Counted from the first letter of the stretch, positions 37,268 to 50,530 are shown. The stretch: DNA of 64,000 nucleotides from Cucumis sativus (GCF_000004075.3 NC_026657.2:11036001-11100000); one strand, 5' to 3'. Notes: a model not told the origin generated them from the sequence alone. Translations and numbers: made by a program.

Positions 37268-40200
37268 AACTCAGCTGACTTCCATATCCATTCATTGCCA
37301 TTTTTTTTCTTCTTTTCTGGGGAAATTTAAATAAATTCTAATTCTTTCAAAAGTTTTATTATTTATTTTTCAAATTAAAGCAAAATTCCCTCTGTTTTTT
37401 GAATTGGAGGGAAAGTGAAACACTTTCGAATAACAATTCTTTCTAAATGTAATATGATTAGTTCAAATCTTTAATAAAGAAAGTGGGTAACAAGTTTTCT
37501 TTTTGGAACTTGGGTTTTGTTTTTAGTTTAATCATAGAGATTTATTATTATTATTTTAGAAAAATATATACTATTGTTGTAATGTGTTCACAGTGTTTAA
37601 TGATGGAGATTTCTAATGGGTCAAGTCAATGTGATGGTAAAGTTTGATAAAAGTGTATTGGAGTGAAAGGCTGAGTTGAGGAATGTGGGGTATTTTCTCA
37701 CCAACTTGATCATCAAACTCAAATTCCATCATTCTTCATTTTCTTAATCTTTTGTTTTCAGGATTAAAACATGTCTATATATCAAACAGTTGAACCCTTA
37801 AATAAATATAGTTTTTCTTTCATTATCATTTTATTTTTGAAAATTAATATACCCATTCAAATGTTAATTCTTTTAGAACAATGATGATGAAATAATAACC
37901 TTGTGGTTACTCAATTTCTTTTATTGTTTGGGCATGTCTTTTCTATTTTGTTCTTAACGTTGGTAGAAAAATTGAAAGATGAAAATAGGACAAAAAAAAA
38001 AAAAAGGAGAAGAAGAAAATTGGAAGTAATTAGATTTTGGTTACTTATCTATAACTTTTTATATTTTCATTTCACTTAAATTAACAACTTAAAGAAATTT
38101 TACATTTACCATTTTGGGTTGTTGGTTGAAAACCTTATAAAGTATGGTAACAATCCAAAATGATTTGAATGTCTCATGGTTTCTTCAAATTTGTATCAAA
38201 AACATGTGCCAAAAATACTCTATAAAGAGATTGGGATTCATGCTCTTACAAGAATGTTTTGTAAAATAAGGAAATATTGATCCCCATGTGCTGCACTTTA
38301 ACAAAAAAAAAAAAAATCAGTGGTTAAGATTTGTTTAGTAATTATTTTGCTTTTTTCTTTTTAAATTAAGTTTTTTTACATTACTTTGTATGTTCTTTAA
38401 TTTGTAAGTCATTTCCTAAAACAAACTACTTTGAAAACATGGTTAAAAAGTTAGATAACAAATATACAAAATCTAAGGATAGGTCATTTTAAAACACAAA
38501 AATACTTAAACTACTCTTTTGAAATGTTAAATTTCATCCTTTTAACTTTAAAATTGTTTTATTCTATATCACTGAAGATTTTTTTCTTAAAATGAAAGAC
38601 ACAAAATTTAATGTATTTTAATGTTTAAAAATTAGTTGTATTTTAAATCCTTAATCATTATTTCATTGGAACTGATTTACAACAGTTTCAAAGATTTAAG
38701 GTTAAAATGGAAATTATTAAGGATACTTTGCCTCTTAATGTATTTTTTATTTTGGTTTTGGTGCTTTTTTTTCTTCTTCTGAAAAATAGTCCCTTCCTTT
38801 CTATTTTTATTTAATTTAAGAGAAGAAAACGATGAATTTAAAATATGAAACCAAACAATTTTTTAAAATATATAGATCGAAATAAACTAACGTATGTTGA
38901 CCAAAGTTATTATTTTTAAATTACACAAACCAAAAAATGCACCAAAACCGAGATAAAAAAATACAATTATCAAAGTGAAGGTAGTATTTTTAAACCGAAC
39001 AAAAATTACAAATAAACTTTTTGCATTAATTATAATTATGAATTTGTTAAATCATTTATTTTTCCAAACAAATTCATATTTTTTCTCAAATATATTTTCT
39101 TATTTCGAACAAAATAAAAATTTTAAACTTTTTTTCCCTTTTTTTAACTCCAAAATCATTAAACAAACCTTATATTGTTCACGTAGAAAAGGTTAACTTT
39201 TGAGTTTGCACGAAAATGTAAAAATAACCCTCAATCAATGAATGACCAGTGACCAAATCAATTGAATTTAAGGCAAAATGAATGAACAAATTAGAAAGCC
39301 TAATACGTAATTCCAAGTATGAAATTTGATAAATACACCAAAATGATTGAGGATGGTGTGTGTGTTGGATTTTGAACCTTAAGATAACTACAACTTTGTA
39401 AGCTACAAAATTGCTTCCAATCTGGTTGAGCTTTTGACTATGATTCAGGTATATAACTGCACACTAAACCTTTTTTTCTTAAGATGAATTCAACCGTTTT
39501 AGATGTTTATTCGATTGAATAATTAGAGTTTAACATGATCGTGGTTAATAAGCTTATGTTTGGAATATAAAGTTATAAGATATTTGTAAAAAGTAAGATA
39601 AAAGTTATTTAGTAAATATAGAAAGTAAGGGTATAATTAAAAGGAAGCTTTTCTTAAACAAAAATAAGGATTTACTCGATAAATGTACAAGTTCAATAAG
39701 AATTTAGTATTGAAGTTAAGTTGTTTAAAATAAATAAGTTAAATATTTTGTTTCATCAAAATTAATTTTAAAAATGATAAAATTGATTTTGACCCTTTTA
39801 AATCACTCATAAATATGTTTGTTATTTAAATGAACTCATTTGAATTAGAAGTTTTATCTTTCTAATGACTTTCTATTCATGATTCTAAATATCATTCATA
39901 CAAGATTTGAAAAATGTATTAGACAAAATTTCAAATGTTGGACAAACAAACAAATGAAACTTTGATTCACTGTTCAAAGTCTTCATTTCCTTACATTATT
40001 TACATTATTTACATTATATAATTAAAATTATAATTTGCTAGTCCCATCACTACAACCATATTGATATTAAAGTATTATTGTTAACAAAAACAAATTTAAT
40101 GAAATCAAAATGATCCATTATCAATTGGTAGTCCCATCACTACACCACATAATTAAAACTTTCATTTTTAGGAAAGTTTAGACACAAAAGATTAATAATT

Positions 40201-40389
40201 TCGGAAAGAAAATACAAAGAAATCCCCAATTATGAAGGCCAAGGGGGTTGTAATTGTTTTAATTTTGTGACCTCAAAATTTGATTATTTGTGTTTGAAAA
40301 ATTGAATTATTGGTCCCATTGGGGAATTGATGTTGATGTTAGAAGAGAACATGAACATGGGGAGGCCAAAGTAGCACATGAAACTACAT

Positions 40390-40408
40390 AGAGAGAGAGA
40401 GAGAGAGA
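40390..40408. repeat. (AG)n microsatellite
   Basis: About nine uninterrupted AG units in intergenic DNA. Confidence 0.85.
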
Positions 40409-41092
40409 AAATAATAATAGGGATTGAATTGCAATTTTTTTGGACCCTCATTTGAAAGCTAAGATTTTGAAGTTTTCCAAATGAAGACAACAAAATATCA
40501 TATACCAATTTTTGCTACCAGGGCTTTCATTCTTCCACAATTCCCATCATACCCCTCTCCCCCTTACCTTATTTATCCCCAACATTTTCCCTTAATTTCA
40601 TTCCTTTCCACATTTTTTTTTTAATTAATTGACCAACGTTACATTTTATCTTATTCAACTTTAGCACTCAAATTTTCAAATTTATATCGTTATAAATTTT
40701 TAAAAATTTAAAGTTAACTATAGTTGAAGAGTATATTTTAGCCTAGCACAAGATAATAAAATCTCTTTCTAAAATTATACATTAGATTAAATCATGGTTG
40801 GTAGAATTGAAATTTTGACATAAACTAATAATTAATGTTATAATTAACTTGAGTAATAGAATTTTGTGTGAAGCAATAAATTTGGTTGTCAGTTTGTTGA
40901 AGATTGCTAAAGTATATTGTTCATAGGTCTTTGTACCTTGTATGGTAGATACTCCACCAAAAGAAAAAAAAAAACTTGTAGAAATTAAATTACAGATTGT
41001 GACTTGTTCTTATATGTGTAATTATTTATTTGTTTGTTTTGTCTTTTCCAAAAAAAATCCAATAATCCAAAACCAATTTTTCTTCTTAAATG

Positions 41093-41116
41093 AATAATAA
41101 TAATAATAATAATAAT
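41093..41116. repeat. (AAT)8 microsatellite
   Basis: Eight uninterrupted AAT units in intergenic DNA. Confidence 0.9.
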
Positions 41117-44100
41117 TCATGTCTATATTCTATTGCTTTTCCTTTCCTATACATTTCATTCTACAAATTATTCTAATTCCTCTCTTCTATTTGTGGTTCA
41201 GTTCTTCAAACCTTAAATTTATTATTAATCAAATACCATATAGGGGCATCTTAATTTCAATTTGATTTTTATACCCATTTGATTAGTCTATATAGCTTGA
41301 TCAAACTTTCTTGTCATTGCAAATTAGTATCATATTAATTAGTTATCATTTTCCTATATTATATTAAATTGTGTTAGTTGATTGTATAAGTTAAAATATA
41401 TTAAATATGGGGCACTGTGGATATTTATTAAGCAATAAATTATTGTTTTTAATTATTGTTTATTGTGTTAGCTCGTTGTATAAAATTGGGTTACTAGTAT
41501 GAACAATAAATTTGTAGGTAAATCATAGGTTAAAAAGTATTAGAAACCAAACCAAATGTAATTCTTATCTCATTAACTAAATTTTGTCAAAAGCATAGCA
41601 AAATTTGAAGATTTAAAAGTAAGAAAAATTGAAAGTTTAAAAGATGTAATTGGTATGATGATTTTAGGGTCAAGATTAGATATGGATATAGATTTAGATT
41701 TTATATATTTAATTTACGATGGATAGCTAAAATTAGGGTTGCTGTAGTAACATGTGGGTATGTCTGTGATAGGGGGAAGCTCCCAGCAATGGAAACTGTC
41801 TATCTTTGAATGAACCCTTTGCCCTTCATTGGTCCATTTTCAAATTCCCCACCACCCATCACTCTCTCTCTCTCTTATATTTATAATTTTCTTTTTATAC
41901 TTTTTATATTTATTTTACCATTAATATCTCATTTATTTCCACCTTTTAAAATTATTATTCATATCATATGTAATGTATGAATGATATCTATATCCAAATA
42001 ATTCAATTCATTCATACATAAATCTGTCACTCTTCATCTTCATTTCACTTCTTTGCTCTCCTTAATTCATACCCCCATTTCACTTATCCCTCCATGTATA
42101 TTTTCCCACAACACTTTGAACTCTCTCAAAACTCTGGGTCCTAGTTTCTTGCAATTAAAGAGAGAGAGTAGATGAGAGGAACTTAGTTATTTCAACATTG
42201 TTCTAGATTTTTTCTTTTTGTTATAAACTAGTTTATTTATCTCAAACTTATGAACTTTGCTAGCATTATATTATTGTGTATATATGCATGCACACTATGT
42301 ATGCATGTTTATCTAAATAAAATTTTTATAGAGTAAAAGGTCCTCAACTATGTATAAACTCATGATGTACATGTATATTAAAAAAGACGGGGATTTTGAA
42401 ATTTTGCTTTGAGATTTTTTTTTCTTTTTTAAAAAAATGAATATTAAAAGTAGGATTTAAAAATGGTAATTGGATGATGGTATAGAGAAATGAATGGTGG
42501 AGATGAAATGGTAAAAGAAAGAAGGTGTATTTTGAAGATAATAATAATAGTATATGAAATTCAAAGTGTCCGTTGGTCACCTCTTCTTCTTTTTCTTTTC
42601 TTTCTTCTTTTCTAGAAAAATCTAAATCATTTTATCTCTTTGTTGTGGTCATTTTAAAACATTCAAATTATCAATAATTCAAACTTTGTTATATATTATT
42701 ATATGATTCAAACTCACAAAGTTAACCATTTTAACACTAAGTCTGGTTTCTGAATGTCTAAATGTCAATTCTCTTTCAGATTTTGCTTTAAATTTTCTGC
42801 TTTTTTAATGTATGCTTCCTAATAATTTTTTTGGAGAGAATTAAACAAAACTATTAAAAATATAGCAAATTTTCATATTGACACATTAATAAATTTCTAT
42901 TTTACAAATACAGAATCTTATTATACTTTATAATTATTTTGTTTCATTGTATTTGAAAATGTTTCTAAATTCTTGTTGTGTATATGTATATATGTTTGGT
43001 ATTTGGCTATATGGGTGGCAGTTAGATGTGAATGCTCATGTAATTTAATTTTACAAACTTTATATTTCTATATGTATTTATTTCATGGTATTCATGCCAA
43101 CACAAAAATTAAATACGAGAAATTATTTTAAATGATATTTTTTTAAAAAATATTTATAAATAAAATAATATAACATAATCTCTTCTATCAAAATACATAT
43201 AATAATCTATTACGATCTATCATAAATAAACTATGAAAATAGTTTTTCTAATCTCGATTATTTAAGTGAAATATATTCACTCTCAACCACTAAACAATTA
43301 ATATCATTCCGTCTAAAATATTTTATCACATGAGATAAGGGATTGAACTCTTTGTAAAATTTTAAAATAGAATAACTCAAACCTAAAATTTTAAACAGGT
43401 CTTCATTGTTTAGAGTTCAAATTAAAAAATATATATTTTTTTTACTACTTAGAAAGTCATAAGTTGATAACATAGCATTTTTCTCCATACCTGATCTGAC
43501 AATCATCAAGTTGTTAATAATGGTTAAATATTATAAGTATGTAGTAATTCTAAACATTGAGCAATACTTGGTGTGTATGATATTTCTTTTAATTAATAAA
43601 CCTTTCATCTATTTTAGAATGACTCAAATGGTGAATCCAATATAAACCAAGTTTGTAATTAAACTGGAAAAGGAATATATAGGCACACTCAGAAAGGTGT
43701 TGTTGACAGACAATGTGTATTTTTAATAACCAAATATAAAATGATTGAATGAAATAAAATGAAAGAAAAGAAAAAGAAAAGGTTTTATTTTGTGTGGATG
43801 GGTGTATGTATATATTTGGTATGGTAGTTGAAGACAAACAAGAAAAGGCAATGGACAGAGGGTGTCCTCTTCCATTATCATGTACTCCTTATTTTGTAAT
43901 AAAACACACACCAATTATACTTAATTCTTCCTTTAATTATGTTTTCATTCTCTTTCTCAATTATTGTAATCATAACTTGTTTAGGGGGTGACACATTTTG
44001 GTGTTTCTTACCATTTTTATCCCATGCTAATAGATGAATAATACAAAAAAAAAAAAAAAACCTTGGGAGTGGAAGCATTATATTCTCTTTAGGAAAAAAG

Positions 44101-44792
44101 AAAAAAGAAAATCACAATTGAATAGGATTTTACGTTTAGAGATCAAGTGAGAGAGAGGTGTATAGAGTGAAGGAGACGAGTGGTAGAAACAAATTAAAAG
44201 ATTGGTAGAGGCTGGTAAAAGAAGAAGACTATTGGTATATTATTTTGTCATTTAATAATATTTGCTTTACCAAATGATTGTTTCCAACATATTAAATTGA
44301 ACTAATCCTCCATTAATATACAACAACTCAAAACTCCATTATAAATTTGTCAGGATTAAAACAAATTAGGACCAAAACGAAACACATAATCATCTTTCAA
44401 ATTTGAATACTAAGAATAAATTTGAAATAAAGACATAAACATAAACCAACAAAATTCAAATTTTCTATCCTTCTTTCTTTCATTTTCTGATAGTGATTTA
44501 ACCTTCACTCTCAAGAAATTCTCTATTTATGCATTTAAATACTTGGATATTTTAAATAAACCACATGATAATATCAACCATCAAATGTTTGATTGATTTA
44601 TTTATTTTTCAATTAAAAAAAAAGTACCATAAACATTAAATACTAAACCAACCAATATATATTTAGTCAAAAAAATAAAAACAATAATTGCAAATCTATA
44701 ACACCAAGAGGCATCCAAGAAAAATCCAAAAGAGAAAAAGAAAAAAAAAAAAGGCCATTATTGTAAATGTGCATGTGCTGATGTGTTTTGAC

Positions 44793-44910
44793 AGCCTGTA
44801 GTCCGATTCATCGACGACCCACCACCGCCGCCGCCACCGCACATCGGAATCAAAACGGTCCAACTTTCCGGCGGACTAAACCAAAATTTGATATTTCTTT
44901 TCTAAAAAAA
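44793..44910 (+). other. Isolated GC-rich, coding-like island (possible terminal exon or gene remnant)
   Basis: After a good acceptor-like sequence (TTTTGACAG) the plus strand reads PVVRFIDDPPPPPPHIGIKT followed by VQLSGGLNQNLIFLF and a stop. This looks more like a protein C-terminus than its surroundings do, and GC content jumps well above the flanks. No upstream exons in a matching frame are visible for several kb. The minus strand is also open (MCGGGGGGGSS...), so the coding strand is uncertain and the island may simply be a CCG-repeat region. Confidence 0.25.
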
Positions 44911-45126
44911 CCCAAACATTCGGCCGTTCGTTCCAGGGAATCTCTAATAAATATGGTAGAAAACAAAAACCTCAAATATTAAACAAAACCTACGTTTTAC
45001 ACTTTGGGATTAATTAAATAAATTAATCACTTTAACTCACACCTTATTGTTGATTTTTTTTTTAAAAAATAGAATATAATTGGGTGGGTGTTGAGCTTCA
45101 CATAGCTGGCTGCTTTTAGAATTGAG

Positions 45127-45128
<2 letters not shown>

Positions 45129-45157
<29 letters not shown>
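45129..45157. repeat. (AT)n microsatellite, 29 bp
   Basis: Uninterrupted AT run in intergenic DNA. Confidence 0.9.
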
Positions 45158-45164
<7 letters not shown>

Positions 45165-45557
45165 TATAAAAATAATAATATAGAAAGAGACAATGAAATG
45201 GAGCCCAAATATGGACAAAAAATAATTCAGGCCATTTCTATAAATCTAAATATCTGATTCCATGCCCCCTAAAGCACACTCTAATCTCAATTTTCCCTCT
45301 TTAATTTCCCCTTACCTTTATTTATTTTTATCATTCTCTTTCTTTTTTTTTTCCTTAATCTTTGAGTGATTTCACACTTCAATTATTTAATCCAAAATTT
45401 TAATTTCATTTGAGCACCTCAAAATTAATTCAATCATATTACATAAATGGAGTTGGTTATAATGAATTTTATCTTGTTGTTCTAGCTATTTGAAGTTTTT
45501 GGTTCAATCTAGTTAGATTATGAAAATAGATAGACATTGTTTCTCTTTTTTTGATAT

Positions 45558-45560
<3 letters not shown>

Positions 45561-45615
<55 letters not shown>
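45561..45615. repeat. (AT)n microsatellite, 55 bp
   Basis: The longest dinucleotide run in the window, about 27 perfect units; likely unstable and hard to assemble exactly. Confidence 0.9.
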
Positions 45616-45621
<6 letters not shown>

Positions 45622-46410
45622 TATTGAAACATCATCTTGCATTTAGGACCCTCATAAGAACAATAAAAAAAGATGTATGTATATATTGATATAGTCATAA
45701 GAATATGTTCCTCCTTATCAATCATTTTGTCAAAGCATAATTGATGGATATGGAAATTAAATATATATATATTTTACATTTTGATTGAATTATTATACAG
45801 TTGTATCCTAAATTAAAGAAAGCTTGTACTTTGTTCCTTCTAAATGTTTAAGTTTGATATAAATGAAAAGGAAGATATTTAAACATATAGGTATAAAAAT
45901 AGAGATTTGATTTTGCATTATAACAAAGTTGAAAATAGAAGTCTGAACATTTTGATTATAGTCATGAACATCAACTATATATTAGCCTAAATATGAATAT
46001 TTTGATAATAATAATACAAAAAAAGAAAAAAAGAAAAAAAGAAGAGAGAGTAGAATAAATGTATAGGTAGATAGAATTATATATATATATATAGTGATGA
46101 GGAGTGAGGAGTGAGGAGAGGGAATTGAAGTAGAAAAGGAGAGAAAAGAAAGAAATGTAAAATAGTAAAAAAGGGAAAAGAAAGAAAAGAAAAGAAAGTA
46201 ATGAAAGAGGAGGGAAGAGGGTGTGGAAGAAGATGTTAATGTTATTCGTTAGTGTGTGAGTGTTGGGTGTTGGTGTTGGGTGATTGTTTGTTGTTCTGTC
46301 AAGTGATTGATGCCAGCCTGGCATCTCCGCTATCATTGATTCAGGGACCCACTCTCCTTCTGTCATCCCACATGCCCTCTCATTGCCCCCATCCCATGCA
46401 CTCCCAAATC

Positions 46411-46440
46411 CAACTCCAACTCCAACTCCAACTCCAACTC
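46411..46440. repeat. (CAACTC)5 hexamer repeat
   Basis: Five perfect CAACTC units in a pyrimidine-rich region upstream of the third GH28 gene. On the minus strand it encodes alternating Gly-Val, which explains an otherwise long open frame there. Confidence 0.9.
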
Positions 46441-46695
46441 CTCCTCCAAACACCTCTCCCTTCATTTCCTTTCCTTTCCTTTCCTCCTCTCTTTTCCTTC
46501 CACGTTTCCCCCTCTCTCTCACCCAATCATCACTCTCCACCTATATACCTCCTCCTACTGCTTCACATTTACCCTAAATATAATAAACACATCAAACCCA
46601 AACACATATACGTAATTTTCCAAATTATCTCTGTTTTTCTTTCATACTACATTAACATACATTTTATTCATTTTATTCATTTTTAAAAAATAAAA

Positions 46696-47389
46696 TAAAG
46701 ATTACAGTATAGAGACATAACATAACACACTTTCTCTCTTTCTTCTCAAATCCTCCTGTGATGGAGGGCCGTTTCAAACAATTTTGTCGGCGACAGACGT
46801 TATTAATCATATTCACAACCCACACACACTCACACCCTAATTCCCAATTACTTCTAATTAATTCTATTCCTTTTTTTCAAAAAACAAAAATTAATTCTTT
46901 CTTCTTCTAATCTAACAAACTAACACCAAAGGGCACAATTTCTTCACCCAAATTCTCCTCTCCCCCTCACTTTTTTTTTCTTTTTTTTTTTAATTTTCTC
47001 TCTCTTTGTGTGTTGTGTTTGTGCATTTAGAAAGCTGTCATTTCATTTCTCTATACTGTCCTTCCCTTTCTTTCTTTCTTTCTTCCTTCATTCACAATTC
47101 CCTTTTGTAAGTTTATTATTATTATTCATTTTTGTATCGCATTTATATCATTAATGCTTATTATCTCCTCCAATACCCATTTTCATTTCCCTCCTTACTC
47201 TCTTACTTTCTTCTTCTTCTTCTTCTTTTTTTCCTTTTTTTTTTTTCTTCCTTTTTTTCTTTTTCCGGCTTCAGCTTCCTTCTCCCTCGCCGATTTTCGC
47301 TGCCTTCCTTCCCCTTCTCCTTCGGCGTTTTGGATTCTGCATCTCGTTTTTCTTTTCTTTTTGGTCATTGTCGTCTCTGGCTTTGACCA
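46696..47389 (+). promoter_or_regulatory. Upstream region / probable 5' UTR of the third GH28 gene
   Basis: From about 46700 the plus strand becomes strongly pyrimidine-rich, with CT, TTC and long T runs, as plant 5' leaders often are. I cannot place a TATA box or transcript start with confidence. Confidence 0.35.
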
Positions 47390-48166
47390 ATGAGGATGCT
47401 GCTAGTAAGTACGTTTCTTTTTATCTGGGTTTTTTTTCTTCTTCTTCTTTTCTCATTCTATATACTACTACTACTCGATTCTTTTGTTCTACGAATCTTT
47501 CAACCCCATATGCTATTTTCTGTTGATTTCTGAACAAACCCTTTTCGTTTTTCTTTTTTTTTTTTTGATTGTGTGTGTGTGTGTGTTTTTTTTTTTTTTT
47601 TGTGGGTTCTTACTCTTGTTTTTCAATGTCTTCCAGCATCATCAGTTTACCTCGGGTTCTTTCTTTTTGCTCTGTTATCTATGTTTTTCTTTACAGATGG
47701 TCCAGAAACCCTTTTTGACTTTTCGTGATTTGTATTCTCCCTTCTCTTCCGCTATTACCCTTTTTCCCCTTCTCTCTCTCTCTTTCTCTCCTCTCCTTGA
47801 ACATTTCCTTGATGTTGATTTTCTGGCAGGTTTCAATTTCTAGATTTGATATCCTTCTGCATTTTGTTACTTTCACGTTATTGATTTCTCTAATTGTTGA
47901 TTCTATCTCTCTTTGATCTGCTTTTCTTCTTGTGGGATTAGTTTCATATTCATGTAGGTGTTTTGATTTGCAAGTGGTTATGTCAATCACTTTATTTTTT
48001 TCATTTATTCTCGAACTTGAATCTGCAATTGTGGGGATTTGCAAAGTTTTTGTTTTTCAATGTAGTTATGGTTCTAGGTGTATTTGGCTTCCTTTCTTTG
48101 TTGTCTATCTCTTGTAGTTGGTTGATTTAATCAATTCACGGTGTTGCCCCTAAGTTTCTTTCTTTT

Positions 48167-48201
<35 letters not shown>

Positions 48202-50530
48202 CTGTAGGTGGCATTGCTTTTGTTTCTACAATTGAGCAATGCTGCAAAAATAATCGGTGAAGAGCTCGTGGGACAGTGCGATTCTAAACCAACATTAGAT
48301 CCAAGACCACACAGTGTTTCTATCTTGGAGTTTGGGGCTGTTGGAGATGGCAAAACTCTCAACACCATTGCCTTCCAAAATGCGATTTTCTATCTTAAAT
48401 CCTTTGCTGATAAGGGTGGAGCTCAGCTTTATGTTCCACCTGGAAAATGGCTTACTGGAAGCATTAATCTTACCAGCCACCTTACTCTTTTCCTGGAAAA
48501 AGGTGCTGTGATTCTTGGCTCTCAGGTATGTTCTTCTTCATGGATTGGTGCTCAAACAAGTAGTTGTTTGAAGGCATTGTTTTGAAACACATTGATCTTC
48601 TCTTTAACAGGACCCATCTCATTGGGAACTTGTCAATCCCTTGCCTTCATATGGGAGAGGTATTGAAGTTCCAGGAAAACGATACCGGAGCTTGATAAAT
48701 GGTTACAATTTACAAGATGTTGTAATAACAGGTTTGTTGCTCTCCTAAAATCTAACCCTTTATTCTGAATATAGTTTGTGGATATGCATTCCTCTGAACT
48801 AGTGATATCATGTTGATTTTGGATGTGCTAGGTGATGATGGGGTCATTGATGGACAGGGTTTAGTTTGGTGGAATTGGTTCAGCTCTCATTCATTAAACT
48901 ACAGCCGCCCTCACCTCGTGGAATTTGAGGATTCTCAATATGTAGTTGTTTCAAACCTCACTTTCTTGAATACTCCTGCCTATAACATTCATCCAGTCTA
49001 TTGCAGGTATGCTATAACAACCAGTGATCAGTTTCTTCTGCCTCTGCTGATTGTGTTCACCTTGTTGATTTGTCTATTTGCTGATTGTCAGAGAATCTGT
49101 ATTGAATAAAAGTTTTTCATGTGCAGTAACGTCTATGTTTACAACATCTCTGTCTCTGCACCTTCTGAATCTCCCTACACAGTTGGAATAGTCCCAGGTT
49201 TGTTATGCTTCAATTTTCAGCATCTCATTGTTATTTTGTGTGACTATTGTTGATGGGCTCTCTCTCACTCTCTCTCTCTCTCTCTCGTTTGTTGTGATAC
49301 ATCAATTGGCTGAATGGCTTGAGCACCATTGAAGAATCTCTCTTTTATCTCACTTTCACATGCACACACACAGCACTTAGTACAAAGAAGAAAATGCCAT
49401 CAAGAAAGCTATTATGAGCAGTTGACTGTTAACAGATATGTTTATAAACTTTAGGTACTATCAACACTTGTTTAACATCATGTAATCTTAGAAAAACAAT
49501 GCCCTCTTATAAAAAAAAGTCCCAATATACCAAGTTCTTATATTTGGGGCCTGAGGTCTATGGTGATAAATTTTACAGTAAAATTTAAGAAACTTGGCAC
49601 TGTTAAAATGGTGACGTTGGATTGAATTTAGAAATAAGATTCTGTTAGGAGTTTATGACGCGTAGTGGGATGCCATCATGATCAAAAGGATTTATTGTGG
49701 GGCGGAACAAATTTAGACATACAGTACATCATGGCTCCATTAATGATCATCAATCCAAGAATTAAAATTAGTGTTTTGCAATTTATTCTTTCTTGTTTCT
49801 AATTAATGAGGTGGAGAAGCATTCTTTTCTAAATAAAGTTTGATTGGTGCTTTCAGATTCCTCTGATCATGTATGCATAGAGGGCTGCAACATTGCCACA
49901 GGATATGATGCCATTGCCTTGAAGAGTGGTTGGGATCAGTATGGTATTGCCTATGGCAGACCATCTAAAAACATACACATTAGAAGGGTCCACCTTCAGT
50001 CATCTTCAGGTTCTTCCATTGCCTTTGGTAGTGAGATGTCTGGTGGGATATCTAATGTTCTTGTGGAGCATGTACAACTGAACAACTCATTTATTGGCAT
50101 TCAAATTAGAACTACCAAGGGAAGAGGGGGTTACATTAAAGGAATAGTTGTTTCGGATGTTGAAATGGAAAACATATCGACGGCATTCAGTGCCTCTGGT
50201 CACTTCGGGTCACATCCGGATGATGAGTATGATCCTAATGCTCTTCCAATTGTGCAGGACATAACCTTACAGAATGTGAGAGGCACCAACATTAAAATTG
50301 CTGGAAACTTTTCTGGGATACAAGAATCTCCCTTCACTTCAATTTATTTATCCAACATTACCTTTTCAATCAATTCATCTTCTTCCACTTCTTGGATCTG
50401 TTCAGATGTTTCTGGCTTTTCAGAATCTGTGATCCCCCCACCCTGTTCTGATCTCAGTACTCCATATTCAATTTCTTCCTCAGCAGCCTCTCCCCTTGTG
50501 AATTCAACTGGAAAGACTGCTGTTTTATGA
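47390..50530 (+). CDS. Probable polygalacturonase-like protein (GH28), atypical catalytic motifs
   Basis: Six exons: 47390-47404, 48208-48525, 48611-48731, 48832-49006, 49127-49197 and 49857-50530, coding 457 residues. The 15-bp first exon (MRMLL) is joined across an 803-bp intron to complete a signal peptide, MRMLLVALLLFLQLSNAA. The rest is a GH28 right-handed beta-helix protein: EFGAVGDGKT, VPPGKWLTGSINLTSH, DGQGLVWW, NIHPVYCSN, LKSGWDQYG, FGSEMSGG, RTTKGRGGY and DPNALP, phrases of the membrane/wall 'probable polygalacturonase' clade. The usual NTDG is YTVG (Val 229 in place of Asp) and GDDC is GYDA (249-252, only Asp 251 kept). I recall the same substitutions in some Arabidopsis relatives, so this may be a clade feature, not decay. 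Activity on pectin is therefore uncertain. About ten N-glycosylation sequons are present. Confidence 0.9.
48169..48201 (+). repeat. T33 tract at a 3' splice site
   Basis: Thirty-three consecutive T residues run directly into CTGTAG, the acceptor of intron 1 of the third GH28 gene. It acts as an extreme polypyrimidine tract and is likely length-variable. Confidence 0.9.
49259..49286. repeat. (CT)n microsatellite in intron 5 of the third GH28 gene
   Basis: A nearly perfect CT run interrupted once by an A. Confidence 0.85.

Larger units (their letters stand above)
37268..46695. other. Gene-poor stretch of about 9.4 kb
   Basis: No convincing exon series on either strand. It contains microsatellites (listed separately), a (TTACATTA)3 run near 39991-40016, a GC-rich coding-like island at 44793-44910, and a mixed low-complexity region at 46250-46560 with a 17-bp palindrome and a hexamer repeat. 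Open frames here are short and low-complexity. Confidence 0.5.

Noticed and set aside
46304..46360. Possible miR156-like sequence on the minus strand
   Set aside because: TGACAGAAGGAGAGTG differs from miR156 by an insertion, and I see no matching star arm in a plausible hairpin.
45971..46540. 189-codon open frame on the minus strand
   Set aside because: It is built from purine-rich repeats and the hexamer repeat (Gly-Val alternation) and has no domain, promoter or splice support.
46252..46686. 144-codon open frame on the plus strand
   Set aside because: Opposite reading of the same low-complexity DNA; Leu-Gln repeats come from the hexamer; no family resemblance.
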